Shown piece by piece: positions 1-6,858 of a DNA stretch of 10,695 nt; positions within the stretch are counted from its first letter, which is position 1, and the number at the start of each line of letters is the position of its first letter. Source of the DNA: JANOXC01 sp031418215. Its GTDB lineage: Bacteria; Bacteroidota; Bacteroidia; AKYH767-A; OLB10. The stretch is taken from positions 1 through 10,695 of the forward strand of contig JANOXC010000025.1 of assembly GCA_031418215.1 (NCBI GenBank). Reading direction: 5' to 3'. The notes beneath the pieces are model-generated. The model ran no database searches and had not been told where the DNA came from. It saw only the letters and a program-made list of their open reading frames with translations. The translations under genes and the position numbers were made by a program.

Positions 1-626
1 GTCATTCCTTAAACATTGCTGCCGGAATCTTTGTAGATGGGGTTTCGGCTACACGAACAAAGTATCCATTTTATAATTTTTATGATACTATAGTTGATTT
101 TGTTGCAGGACAGACATTAGTACTGCCTGCATCAATACCTGTCAAATATTTTGAAGGGCAACATTACACCTGGTACGAAGATTTTGAAGGGACCGGAGAA
201 ACTTTTATTTCAAATTCCCCAACACCAACTGGCTATGCACAATTGGAACCAGAACTTAGCAATGCCTTTGAAGGAACAAGATCAGCAAAATTCACACTAT
301 TCATTGATGAGCCTAAATTCGATGGTCAAATGCTGGACGGATATCCTATAGTAACGCAAAACAGCACTTTCCTGGAACTAAATTATAAAACAGAGCAGCC
401 TTTTTCAGTAGGCATGAGAGTAAGCACAGGCGTTTCCACAAAAACCGTATATGTAGCGACTGTTAATACATCGGCTGCCTGGAATAAGATATATATTGAT
501 TTATCCAAGGTGGTAAATGAAAATCAATCTGCCGATCTTTTTCGCGTATATATATATGCTGAACTATCATCTGGCAGAAGTCAATCAATTGTTTACCTTG
601 ATAACTTTAAATTGATTCACAATTAA
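1..626 (+). CDS. Probable exported protein with carbohydrate-binding-like C-terminal domain (partial, 5' end missing)
   Basis: The reading frame is open from the left edge (first full codon at base 3) to the TAA at 624-626, giving 207 residues with no stop. An internal ATG at 243 would start a shorter product, but the frame upstream is protein-like, so this is the C-terminal part of a longer gene. The visible part is beta-rich with many aromatic and Thr/Ser residues. From about residue 56 (YEDFEGTG) to the end (VYLDNFKLIHN) it has the layout of a galactose-binding-like or CBM-type jelly roll: an opening acidic-Phe-Glu strand, a central SAKFTLFIDEP-like strand, an AWNKIYIDLS strand, and a final YLDNFKL strand. 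I do not recognise a named family. The signal peptide or lipobox, if any, lies outside the window. The stop is two bases before the sugar transferase start, so the two genes are almost certainly one operon. A role at the cell surface is inference. Confidence 0.8.
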   Translation, partial: HSLNIAAGIFVDGVSATRTKYPFYNFYDTIVDFVAGQTLVLPASIPVKYFEGQHYTWYEDFEGTGETFISNSPTPTGYAQLEPELSNAFEGTRSAKFTLFIDEPKFDGQMLDGYPIVTQNSTFLELNYKTEQPFSVGMRVSTGVSTKTVYVATVNTSAAWNKIYIDLSKVVNENQSADLFRVYIYAELSSGRSQSIVYLDNFKLIHN

Positions 627-628
627 CA

Positions 629-2044
629 ATGAATAAGCGCAGGCAGATTTTTGTTTATATATTGGCTGATTTGCTGGCAGCCATGTTTGCATGGAGTGCA
701 TTTTATATATATCGAAAATCGGTAATTGAATCGGAAGCTTTCGGGTACAAAATCGACTTCATCCCTGATACAAAGTTTTATCTTGGCATCAGCATTTTGC
801 CACTTTGCTGGATTGTGATTTATGCATTGGCAGGAACTTATAATGATATTTTCCGGAAATCGAGGTTGAAGGAACTTGCACAAACATTTTATTTTTCTGC
901 CTTTGGTGTGCTAATCATTTTTTTTACGCTTTTATTGGACGATACCATTGGATCTTACCGTAATTACTATCACACCATCACTTATCTATTCCTATTGCAT
1001 TTTGGCATCACTGCCACCTTCAGATTCTTAATTTCAACACGTGTAAGCAGGAAAATCAAAAAGCGCACCATTGGCTTTCCCACTTTACTGCTTGGAAGTA
1101 ACCACAATGCACTTCAACTTTTCAATGAATTGGAAGGTGAGAAAATCAGCCAGGGTTATTTGTTCAAGGGATTTATACACGTTGACCAAAACAATGGTAA
1201 ATTATTGGGCCCACTGCTTCCACATTTAGGTGGGCTGGAAAACCTGAAGCAGATTATCAGAAATTATTCCATTGAAGAAGTCATCATTGCCATTGAATCT
1301 TCCGAACATGAAAACATCGGACGTATCATCAATGATCTGGAAGATACAGATGTCATCATCAAGATTATTCCTGACATGTATGATATTCTTTCCGGCACCG
1401 TTAAAATGACTTCTATATTTGGCTCACCATTAATAATTATTAACCCAATGCTTATGCCTGTCTGGGAACAATCAATTAAGCGAATTCTTGATATCGTTGT
1501 TTCACTGTTCTTTCTTATTCTGCTTTCTCCTGTTTATTTCATCTGTGCAATGATTATCAAAAGTTCATCGCGTGGACCTGTCTTTTTTACACAAGAACGT
1601 ATTGGTCTTCACGGCAACCCTTTTTATATATACAAGTTCCGCTCAATGCTTGTAGGTGCTGAGAATGGCACACCTATGCTCTCCAGTAAGTTCGATTCAC
1701 GTGTAACACCTTTTGGTAGGTTTATGAGAAAGGTGAGGCTGGATGAAATCCCTCAATTCTTCAATGTGCTGATGGGCGACATGAGCCTGGTTGGCCCACG
1801 GCCAGAGCGACAATACTTCATTGATCAGATTATGGTGGCGGCGCCACATTACAGGCATTTGCATAAAGTACGTCCAGGGATAACCAGTTGGGGACAGGTA
1901 AAATATGGTTATGCTGAAAATGTGGATCAAATGATACAACGTTTAAAGTATGATGTAATTTATATTGAAAACATGTCATTGGCATTGGATATAAAAATTT
2001 TATTTTATACAATAAAAACCATTCTTCAAAGAAGTGGTAAATAA
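629..2044 (+). CDS. Exopolysaccharide polyprenyl glycosylphosphotransferase (bacterial sugar transferase, WcaJ/PHPT type)
   Basis: This enzyme transfers a sugar-1-phosphate from a nucleotide sugar to undecaprenyl phosphate at the inner membrane, the first committed step of exopolysaccharide, capsule or O-antigen repeat-unit synthesis. The 471-residue length is normal for the polytopic type. Hydrophobic segments lie at about residues 7-27, 50-69, 86-104 and 114-135. A cytoplasmic Rossmann-like (CoA-binding-like) domain follows at about 147-270, then a re-entrant hydrophobic helix at about 284-310. The catalytic domain is intact, with KFRSM at 336-340, the Asp-Glu pair D372/E373 in RLDEIPQFFNVL, SLVGPRPE ending at 393, and KVRPGITSWGQV at 413-424. 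The start at 629 is two bases after the previous stop. The sugar used cannot be told from sequence, and the rest of a polysaccharide cluster is not visible downstream; it may lie upstream of the window or elsewhere. Confidence 0.95.
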   Translation: MNKRRQIFVYILADLLAAMFAWSAFYIYRKSVIESEAFGYKIDFIPDTKFYLGISILPLCWIVIYALAGTYNDIFRKSRLKELAQTFYFSAFGVLIIFFTLLLDDTIGSYRNYYHTITYLFLLHFGITATFRFLISTRVSRKIKKRTIGFPTLLLGSNHNALQLFNELEGEKISQGYLFKGFIHVDQNNGKLLGPLLPHLGGLENLKQIIRNYSIEEVIIAIESSEHENIGRIINDLEDTDVIIKIIPDMYDILSGTVKMTSIFGSPLIIINPMLMPVWEQSIKRILDIVVSLFFLILLSPVYFICAMIIKSSSRGPVFFTQERIGLHGNPFYIYKFRSMLVGAENGTPMLSSKFDSRVTPFGRFMRKVRLDEIPQFFNVLMGDMSLVGPRPERQYFIDQIMVAAPHYRHLHKVRPGITSWGQVKYGYAENVDQMIQRLKYDVIYIENMSLALDIKILFYTIKTILQRSGK

Positions 2045-2136
2045 TAAATAGGAAATTCAGGTATCACGAAATCTGCGTCATTCAGTAAAAAATATTGGGT
2101 ACTATCACTTTGCATTTAATAAATAAATAAAATCAG

Positions 2137-3027
2137 ATGAAACATATTGCAGTAATAGGCTCCGGACAAATGGGAAATGGCATTGCCCATGTGTTTGCTC
2201 AGAACGGATTCGATGTAACCATGATCGACATTGCTCAAGCACCAATTGACAAGGCTTTAAACACTATAGAAAAAAACCTAGAGAGACAAGTTGTTAAAGG
2301 TCTATTGACTTCTGCTGACAAACAGGCCGCAATGTCAAATATTAAAGCTACTACCGATTTGGCGACTGGCGTAAAAAATGCTGATCTTGTAATAGAAGCC
2401 GCAATAGAGCGCATCGATTTAAAACTTCAATTATTCAGTGACCTGGATAAATTCACAAAAGCAGATTGCATTTTAGCTTCGAATACCTCCTCCATCTCAA
2501 TTACCAAAATAGCATCCGCCACAAAACGTGGAGACAAGGTAATTGGTATGCATTTCATGAATCCTGTGCCGATAATGAAACTCGTTGAAGTGATTCGCGG
2601 TTTTAGCACAAGTGATGAAGTGACAAAGGTTATTTTTGATTTATCATTAAAACTAGGAAAGACTTCTGTTGAAGTAAATGACTACCCCGGTTTTATTGCC
2701 AATCGTATTCTGATGCCAATGATTAATGAATGCATTTATAGTTTATTTGAAGGTGTTGCAGGTGTTGCAGAAATTGATACGGTGATGAAACTTGGCATGG
2801 CTCATCCAATGGGACCATTGCAGTTAGCAGATTTCATTGGTCTTGATACTTGTTTGAGTATACTTCAGGTTTTGCATTCCGGATTCGGTAATCCAAAATA
2901 TGCACCATGTCCATTGCTTGTCAATATGGTTACATCCGGCAATTTAGGCGTGAAGTCTGGCAGTGGCTTTTATAAATATTCTAAAGAAAGTAAGGAGTTG
3001 GTTGTTGCGGATTACTTTCGAAAATAA
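2137..3027 (+). CDS. hbd: 3-hydroxybutyryl-CoA dehydrogenase
   Basis: This cytoplasmic enzyme interconverts 3-hydroxyacyl-CoA and 3-oxoacyl-CoA with NAD(H) or NADP(H). It serves fatty-acid beta-oxidation, short-chain acyl-CoA or butanoate metabolism, or phenylacetate degradation. The 296 residues form the standard stand-alone enzyme. The N-terminal Rossmann domain carries GSGQMG at 8-13, with D31 at the end of the second strand, which favours NAD. VIEAAIE lies at 85-91. The catalytic set is present: NTSS at 116-119, H139 in MHFMNPVP, E151 in LVEVIRG and N189 in GFIANRI. The C-terminal helical dimerisation domain ends with the usual GSGFYKY at 275-281. It lies 92 bases after the sugar transferase and has no evident functional link to it. 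The leader before the ATG is A-rich with no Shine-Dalgarno sequence, as is usual in Bacteroidota. The exact physiological substrate is unknown. Confidence 0.95.
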   Translation: MKHIAVIGSGQMGNGIAHVFAQNGFDVTMIDIAQAPIDKALNTIEKNLERQVVKGLLTSADKQAAMSNIKATTDLATGVKNADLVIEAAIERIDLKLQLFSDLDKFTKADCILASNTSSISITKIASATKRGDKVIGMHFMNPVPIMKLVEVIRGFSTSDEVTKVIFDLSLKLGKTSVEVNDYPGFIANRILMPMINECIYSLFEGVAGVAEIDTVMKLGMAHPMGPLQLADFIGLDTCLSILQVLHSGFGNPKYAPCPLLVNMVTSGNLGVKSGSGFYKYSKESKELVVADYFRK

Positions 3028-3062
3028 TATTGAATATTGAATATTTTCAAATAAAAATATTC
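3026..3062. repeat. Three tandem AATATTK heptamers running into a 9-bp AT-rich hairpin
   Basis: The heptamer AATATTG occurs at 3026-3032 and 3033-3039, followed by AATATTT at 3040-3046; the first copy overlaps the TAA stop of the dehydrogenase gene. Bases 3039-3047 (GAATATTTT) are perfectly complementary to 3054-3062 (AAAATATTC) with a 6-base loop, making a 9-bp stem with one G-C pair. This lies in the short gap between the dehydrogenase and the DUF2027-Smr gene. It could be a weak terminator, an mRNA processing or stability element, or chance in AT-rich DNA. No function can be assigned. Confidence 0.4.
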
Positions 3063-3096
3063 CTTTTGAATTTAATAAAATCATCAAACTATTCTC

Positions 3097-4119
3097 ATGT
3101 CGAAATTTTCCATTAATGATCCGGTCAGCTTTATCAATGAAAAACAAGATGGGATAATAAAAGCTATCAAAACGAATGGGCTTTGTGTAGTGGAAATTGA
3201 AGATGGCTTTGAAATTGACGTATTGGAAAGCGAATTGGTGCTGATCAGAAAGGATATAAATCTGATAAAGCCAGAAAAAGTTCCAATTGTATCCAATGAA
3301 AAATCTGTTCTGGACTTCACAAATAATATTCCTGAATTATCAACCGGTATTTGGCTTGTTACCTGCCCTTCTGAATCGGGCATGGTATTAACCGGCCCAG
3401 CTGATTATTATATCATTAATAATTCCAGTTATGATATATTACTTGCCGCCTCATTGCAAACAGGAAAGAAATTAAAGGGTATCAGTGCTGCCAAAATAAA
3501 ATCCGGTTCAGAATCATTTTTAACAAATCTCAAAAGAGAGGAAGTCATTGATTTCGATGGATGGCATATTCAAATTATTTTTCACAATGAAAATGAATTT
3601 GAACCACATAGTACCGTAACCAGAGAGTTACCAATTAAATTTCCTGACCTTACTTCTGCAAACAGTAAATTAAAAACTCCTTATGGATTTTGCAAATTTG
3701 ATAGCCTGTCAGTGGCAAGCTTACTAAAGGAAGAAGATCATGAATCAGTATTTGCAAATTATTCAGCTAAGGATCTACAAGATGCGATTGCTGGCAATGC
3801 AGGACAGGAACTTAAAAAAGCAAAATCGCAGGTAAAACATTCATTCGGCCAATTGGAAGTGGATCTGCACATCGAAGAATTGGGTGTAAATTTTTTCGGC
3901 CTGAGTAATGCTGAAATAATTTCTCTTCAGTTAAATCATTTCCGAAAAAAACTTGACGAGGCTCTTGTCCTGAAATCCTACAAAATTATTTTTATCCACG
4001 GCGTTGGAAACGGTAGATTAAAGGCTGCCATACGGAATGAACTGACCGCTCATCATATGAAATTTACTGATGGGCCATATGGTGAGTATGGCGGAGGAGC
4101 GACGGAAGTTATTTTTTAA
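3097..4119 (+). CDS. DUF2027 domain protein with C-terminal Smr domain
   Basis: This 340-residue protein matches a family found widely in Bacteroidota. It has three parts. Residues about 5-50 form a small SH3/Tudor-like barrel (FSINDPVSFI ... GIIKAI ... VVEIEDGFEIDV). Residues about 80-230 are the beta-rich DUF2027 region. Residues about 250-340 are an Smr (small MutS-related) domain. The Smr signatures are clear: the VDLH motif at 255-258 in place of LDLHG, the nucleic-acid-contact loop IHGVGNG at 300-306 followed by RLKAAIRNEL, and the Gly-rich end EYGGGATEVIF. Smr domains in other proteins bind or cut nucleic acid, but the role of the DUF2027 combination is not established. There is no signal peptide, so it is probably cytoplasmic. 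It starts 69 bases after the dehydrogenase stop. Its last 11 bases overlap the end of the convergent M23 gene. Confidence 0.9.
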   Translation: MSKFSINDPVSFINEKQDGIIKAIKTNGLCVVEIEDGFEIDVLESELVLIRKDINLIKPEKVPIVSNEKSVLDFTNNIPELSTGIWLVTCPSESGMVLTGPADYYIINNSSYDILLAASLQTGKKLKGISAAKIKSGSESFLTNLKREEVIDFDGWHIQIIFHNENEFEPHSTVTRELPIKFPDLTSANSKLKTPYGFCKFDSLSVASLLKEEDHESVFANYSAKDLQDAIAGNAGQELKKAKSQVKHSFGQLEVDLHIEELGVNFFGLSNAEIISLQLNHFRKKLDEALVLKSYKIIFIHGVGNGRLKAAIRNELTAHHMKFTDGPYGEYGGGATEVIF

Positions 4120-5806
4120 TAAAATCCTCCAATTTATTTTCCACCAGCTTTCTGAAAACTCTGGTGTTGCCACAGTTGTCCTCTAATTCAACATACAAAT
4201 CTAAACGATCATCCTCCTTTCTTAATTGGTATGTCAATGAATTACTTTTGGGGTCGTATTCAAATAATTTCCAATTGCCGTTTACTTTTACCGTGTATCT
4301 TTTAATTCCGCTTAAAGCATCCTTTACTATTAAGCGAAGCCATTGTTGCTGAAAAATAGTATCGGTCTCTATTTTAACATCCTGAATAATTGGTGCAACG
4401 GTGTCAACAGCAAATGAAAATTTTCCAAATTTCAAGGAAGTTGCTTTCAGTATACCGTTTTTGTATATGCCACCGATACTTCGAATAAATTTTCCTTTAT
4501 CACTTAATTCAACAACAACTAGTTTAGTTTTTTGAGCTTTATATTTCTCTGCTGGCTTGAAACTCAATATAAATGCTTTTTTTAATGCAATTTCTTTTGA
4601 TCCAATCTGCAACAAAGGCAATTTGTTTTTATGATCATATTTTCTGTCAAAGGATATGATTGGTTCAGTTTCAAAGAATGCCTCTTCCGGAATTGTTACA
4701 GCAGCATCTGGCCATTCCCTTAATATTTTTCCATTCGGATAATAATAAGAATCAGTCATTCCTTCTCCAACTGAAAGGATAGTGGAAATATTTTTAACAT
4801 AAATATTTTTTCCAGTTAAATTTTTATTTGCATCTGTCACTATAACCTTTAACTCAGCAATTTCACCGGGATGTATTAATATCAAGCCCTTTCCCGCATT
4901 TCTAAATGTTTCAAATTTATTGCCGGGCAAGGGGAAACAACGAAAAAAAATTGCTTTCTGAATTTCTTTTTGGCTGTAATCAATATACCCATTTACATTT
5001 CTTGTTTCACTAAAATTCATTCTGTCGAAGGAATAATGATATAAAGTATCAACACCATTCATTAAAAGCATGGAATAAATCCCAAGTTCTGATGTTAAAC
5101 TATCGTTCATATTATCGGTAACAACAAACGACAATGCCGCTGTATCGGAATTAATATATATTGTATCTAAAGAAGTACTCTCATTTGCTTCATCAATAAA
5201 AGAAAAATCATTATAAAATAAAAACCGGCCATTGGAATATTTATAGATGGCAACTTTTACTAATTCAGGTGCTACAGTATCTTGAATGCTCCACCCATTT
5301 AATAAAGGATTAAGTGGTTCCTCAGTAACTTCATCTCGAATTTCAAAATGCAAATGAGGTGATTCACTTCCGCCGCTGTTCCCACTCCATGCAATCTGCT
5401 GGCCTTTCTTAACTGGAAAATAATTTTCCTCAGGGAACCATTCCAGCTCAAAGGACTCCTTTTGATATTGCAGAGATTCTATTGAATCGGCTAATGCACC
5501 GATGAGCGCATGAAGATGACCATAAACAGTGACGCAATAATCAGGATGTGTAACATATATTGCTTTACCATATCCAGCAGCACTGAATTTAACTCTAGAA
5601 ACATATCCATCATCTACTGCAAATACCGGTAAGCCTACCTGACCTGCTGTTTTGATGTCGATTCCTGAATGAAAATGATCGGTACGCACTTCGCAGAAAT
5701 TTCCTGAAAGCCGCAATGGTATGGAAAGCGGATTAACATATTTAACCGTTTGAGAAGTGGCATGAAAACCGGCAAACAACAAAACCAAAATGATCCGGAT
5801 CGGCAT
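4109..5806 (-). CDS. Exported M23 family metallopeptidase (LytM-type peptidoglycan endopeptidase)
   Basis: This is a predicted periplasmic or cell-surface zinc endopeptidase acting on peptidoglycan cross-bridges or stem peptides. A signal peptide spans residues 1 to about 18 (MPIRIILVLLFAGFHATS). The LytM/M23 domain at about 33-170 has all expected active-site residues: H46 and D50 in HSGID, H97 in VYGHLH, and H151 and H153 in SPHLHFEI. It is therefore probably active rather than a degenerate LytM factor. About 390 further residues (175-565) are beta-rich and may form Ig-like or other extracellular modules; I do not recognise them. The start at 5806 is fixed because an in-frame TAA lies one codon upstream, after an ATG-AAA. 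The leader has AAGGA about 13 bases before the ATG. The methyltransferase-like gene ends 43 bases upstream on the same strand, so the two are probably co-transcribed. Confidence 0.93.
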   Translation of the reverse strand: MPIRIILVLLFAGFHATSQTVKYVNPLSIPLRLSGNFCEVRTDHFHSGIDIKTAGQVGLPVFAVDDGYVSRVKFSAAGYGKAIYVTHPDYCVTVYGHLHALIGALADSIESLQYQKESFELEWFPEENYFPVKKGQQIAWSGNSGGSESPHLHFEIRDEVTEEPLNPLLNGWSIQDTVAPELVKVAIYKYSNGRFLFYNDFSFIDEANESTSLDTIYINSDTAALSFVVTDNMNDSLTSELGIYSMLLMNGVDTLYHYSFDRMNFSETRNVNGYIDYSQKEIQKAIFFRCFPLPGNKFETFRNAGKGLILIHPGEIAELKVIVTDANKNLTGKNIYVKNISTILSVGEGMTDSYYYPNGKILREWPDAAVTIPEEAFFETEPIISFDRKYDHKNKLPLLQIGSKEIALKKAFILSFKPAEKYKAQKTKLVVVELSDKGKFIRSIGGIYKNGILKATSLKFGKFSFAVDTVAPIIQDVKIETDTIFQQQWLRLIVKDALSGIKRYTVKVNGNWKLFEYDPKSNSLTYQLRKEDDRLDLYVELEDNCGNTRVFRKLVENKLEDFIKK

Positions 5807-5849
5807 TTATTTCATGTCCTTTATTTGTATTATTCCCATTCGCCAATTC

Positions 5850-6752
5850 CTATACATCCATTTTCTTATAAAAACGATTATCAATGACTCCAAGATCCTT
5901 CGTTGAACTTTTACTGCTTTTAAGTTCGCGATAAATCACACTTAACACATTCCTTAAGCGAACCGGCAAATATTCACTTATAGTTCTTCTTCTATGATTA
6001 GGAATACCGGATTTAAAAATTGCTTCCTGCTCCTCATTCTTTTTCCATATAGAAACATAATCGCTCTGTTGCGGATAACTCAAAAAAACTTTTCTATCTG
6101 CTGTCTTTTTTGCCACGATCATCAGGAATGTTGGAAGATGATTAACAAGGTCTACCCTACTTTTCACTATGGAAGGGTCTATTACTTCATACCAATTATC
6201 AAAATCTCCATGCTCATTACTTGCTGTTATGATCATTTTTGTTATTTCAAATCCATTGGCAGCCGAAAAAACATTATAATAGAGCTCAGGACTGAACTGA
6301 TAAAAACCATGACCCATCATATTATTAACTGGAGTAATGGCAATATAATGTCCCCCTACATGCAAGGCATTCATACAACTTTCAATGGCAACCGGGAAAT
6401 TAAAAACATGCTCCAAGGTGCCAGAATCCATTACCACTGAATACTTGTTGTGCAATTGTGTTGGAAATGGAATATTAAGATCGTGTAAAATGGTAGCATG
6501 CTGATAATTACTATAGTCAATGCTATCAATTTTACCTGCACCAAGTATTTGAAAAACAGGTTCGGCATATCCATCAGTAAATGAAACCTGATTCAATGCC
6601 AGCGCATTGTTCCCGAAATAATCAATCTGTTTTTTAATATAATCTTGGGAACCATAAAACGTTAAACGTCCAAGTGTAATAATATTTTCGAAGTCAACAC
6701 CGAGTCTCTTGCAATAGAAAAGAAACTTTACGTCGTTATTGGTGATTGCCAT
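5850..6752 (-). CDS. Divergent class I SAM-dependent methyltransferase-like protein
   Basis: This 300-residue protein has the strand order of a class I methyltransferase but lacks the canonical GxGxG motif I. The first strand appears to be FENIITLGR (21-29). An acidic strand end follows at D79 in KIDSIDYSNYQHA, then HDLNIPFP (90-97), then DSGTLEHVFNFP (109-120), where motif IV is expected. GGHYIAITPVNN (133-144) and HGFYQFSPELYYNVF (148-162) match the post-motif strand and the helix common in Methyltransf_11-like proteins. Residues about 220-300 are basic and helical (NHRRR, RLRNVLSVIYRELKSS) and may contact membrane or another partner. The start is the only ATG after an in-frame TAA seven codons upstream. 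The bases just before it read ACCTCC, the opposite of a Shine-Dalgarno sequence. The substrate is unknown. The M23 peptidase follows after 43 bases, which weakly suggests an envelope-related role; that is inference. Confidence 0.75.
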   Translation of the reverse strand: MAITNNDVKFLFYCKRLGVDFENIITLGRLTFYGSQDYIKKQIDYFGNNALALNQVSFTDGYAEPVFQILGAGKIDSIDYSNYQHATILHDLNIPFPTQLHNKYSVVMDSGTLEHVFNFPVAIESCMNALHVGGHYIAITPVNNMMGHGFYQFSPELYYNVFSAANGFEITKMIITASNEHGDFDNWYEVIDPSIVKSRVDLVNHLPTFLMIVAKKTADRKVFLSYPQQSDYVSIWKKNEEQEAIFKSGIPNHRRRTISEYLPVRLRNVLSVIYRELKSSKSSTKDLGVIDNRFYKKMDV

Positions 6753-6858
6753 GGAGGTTCTATGAAATTATCTGATTCGCCTTATACTAATATTTCCTAT
6801 TAAAATCTGAAAGCAATCATTACAACTAGCGGAACAAGGATATTCACACTGCTAAATT

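Noticed and set aside
243..626. Separate short gene starting at the ATG at 243
   Set aside because: The same frame is open and protein-like back to the window edge, so the ATG is internal to a longer gene.
623..883. Minus-strand open frame opposite the sugar transferase start
   Set aside because: It is antisense to a strongly supported gene, with no domain features of its own.
2045..2136. Promoter for the dehydrogenase gene at TATCACTTTG
   Set aside because: The TA is two bases too far from TTTG for the TAnnTTTG consensus and no good -33 element is placed correctly; only an A-rich leader is clear here.
5994..6440. Plus-strand open frame of 148 codons
   Set aside because: It is antisense to the methyltransferase-like gene, and its translation is rich in Cys, His and Ile without domain structure, as expected of a shadow frame.
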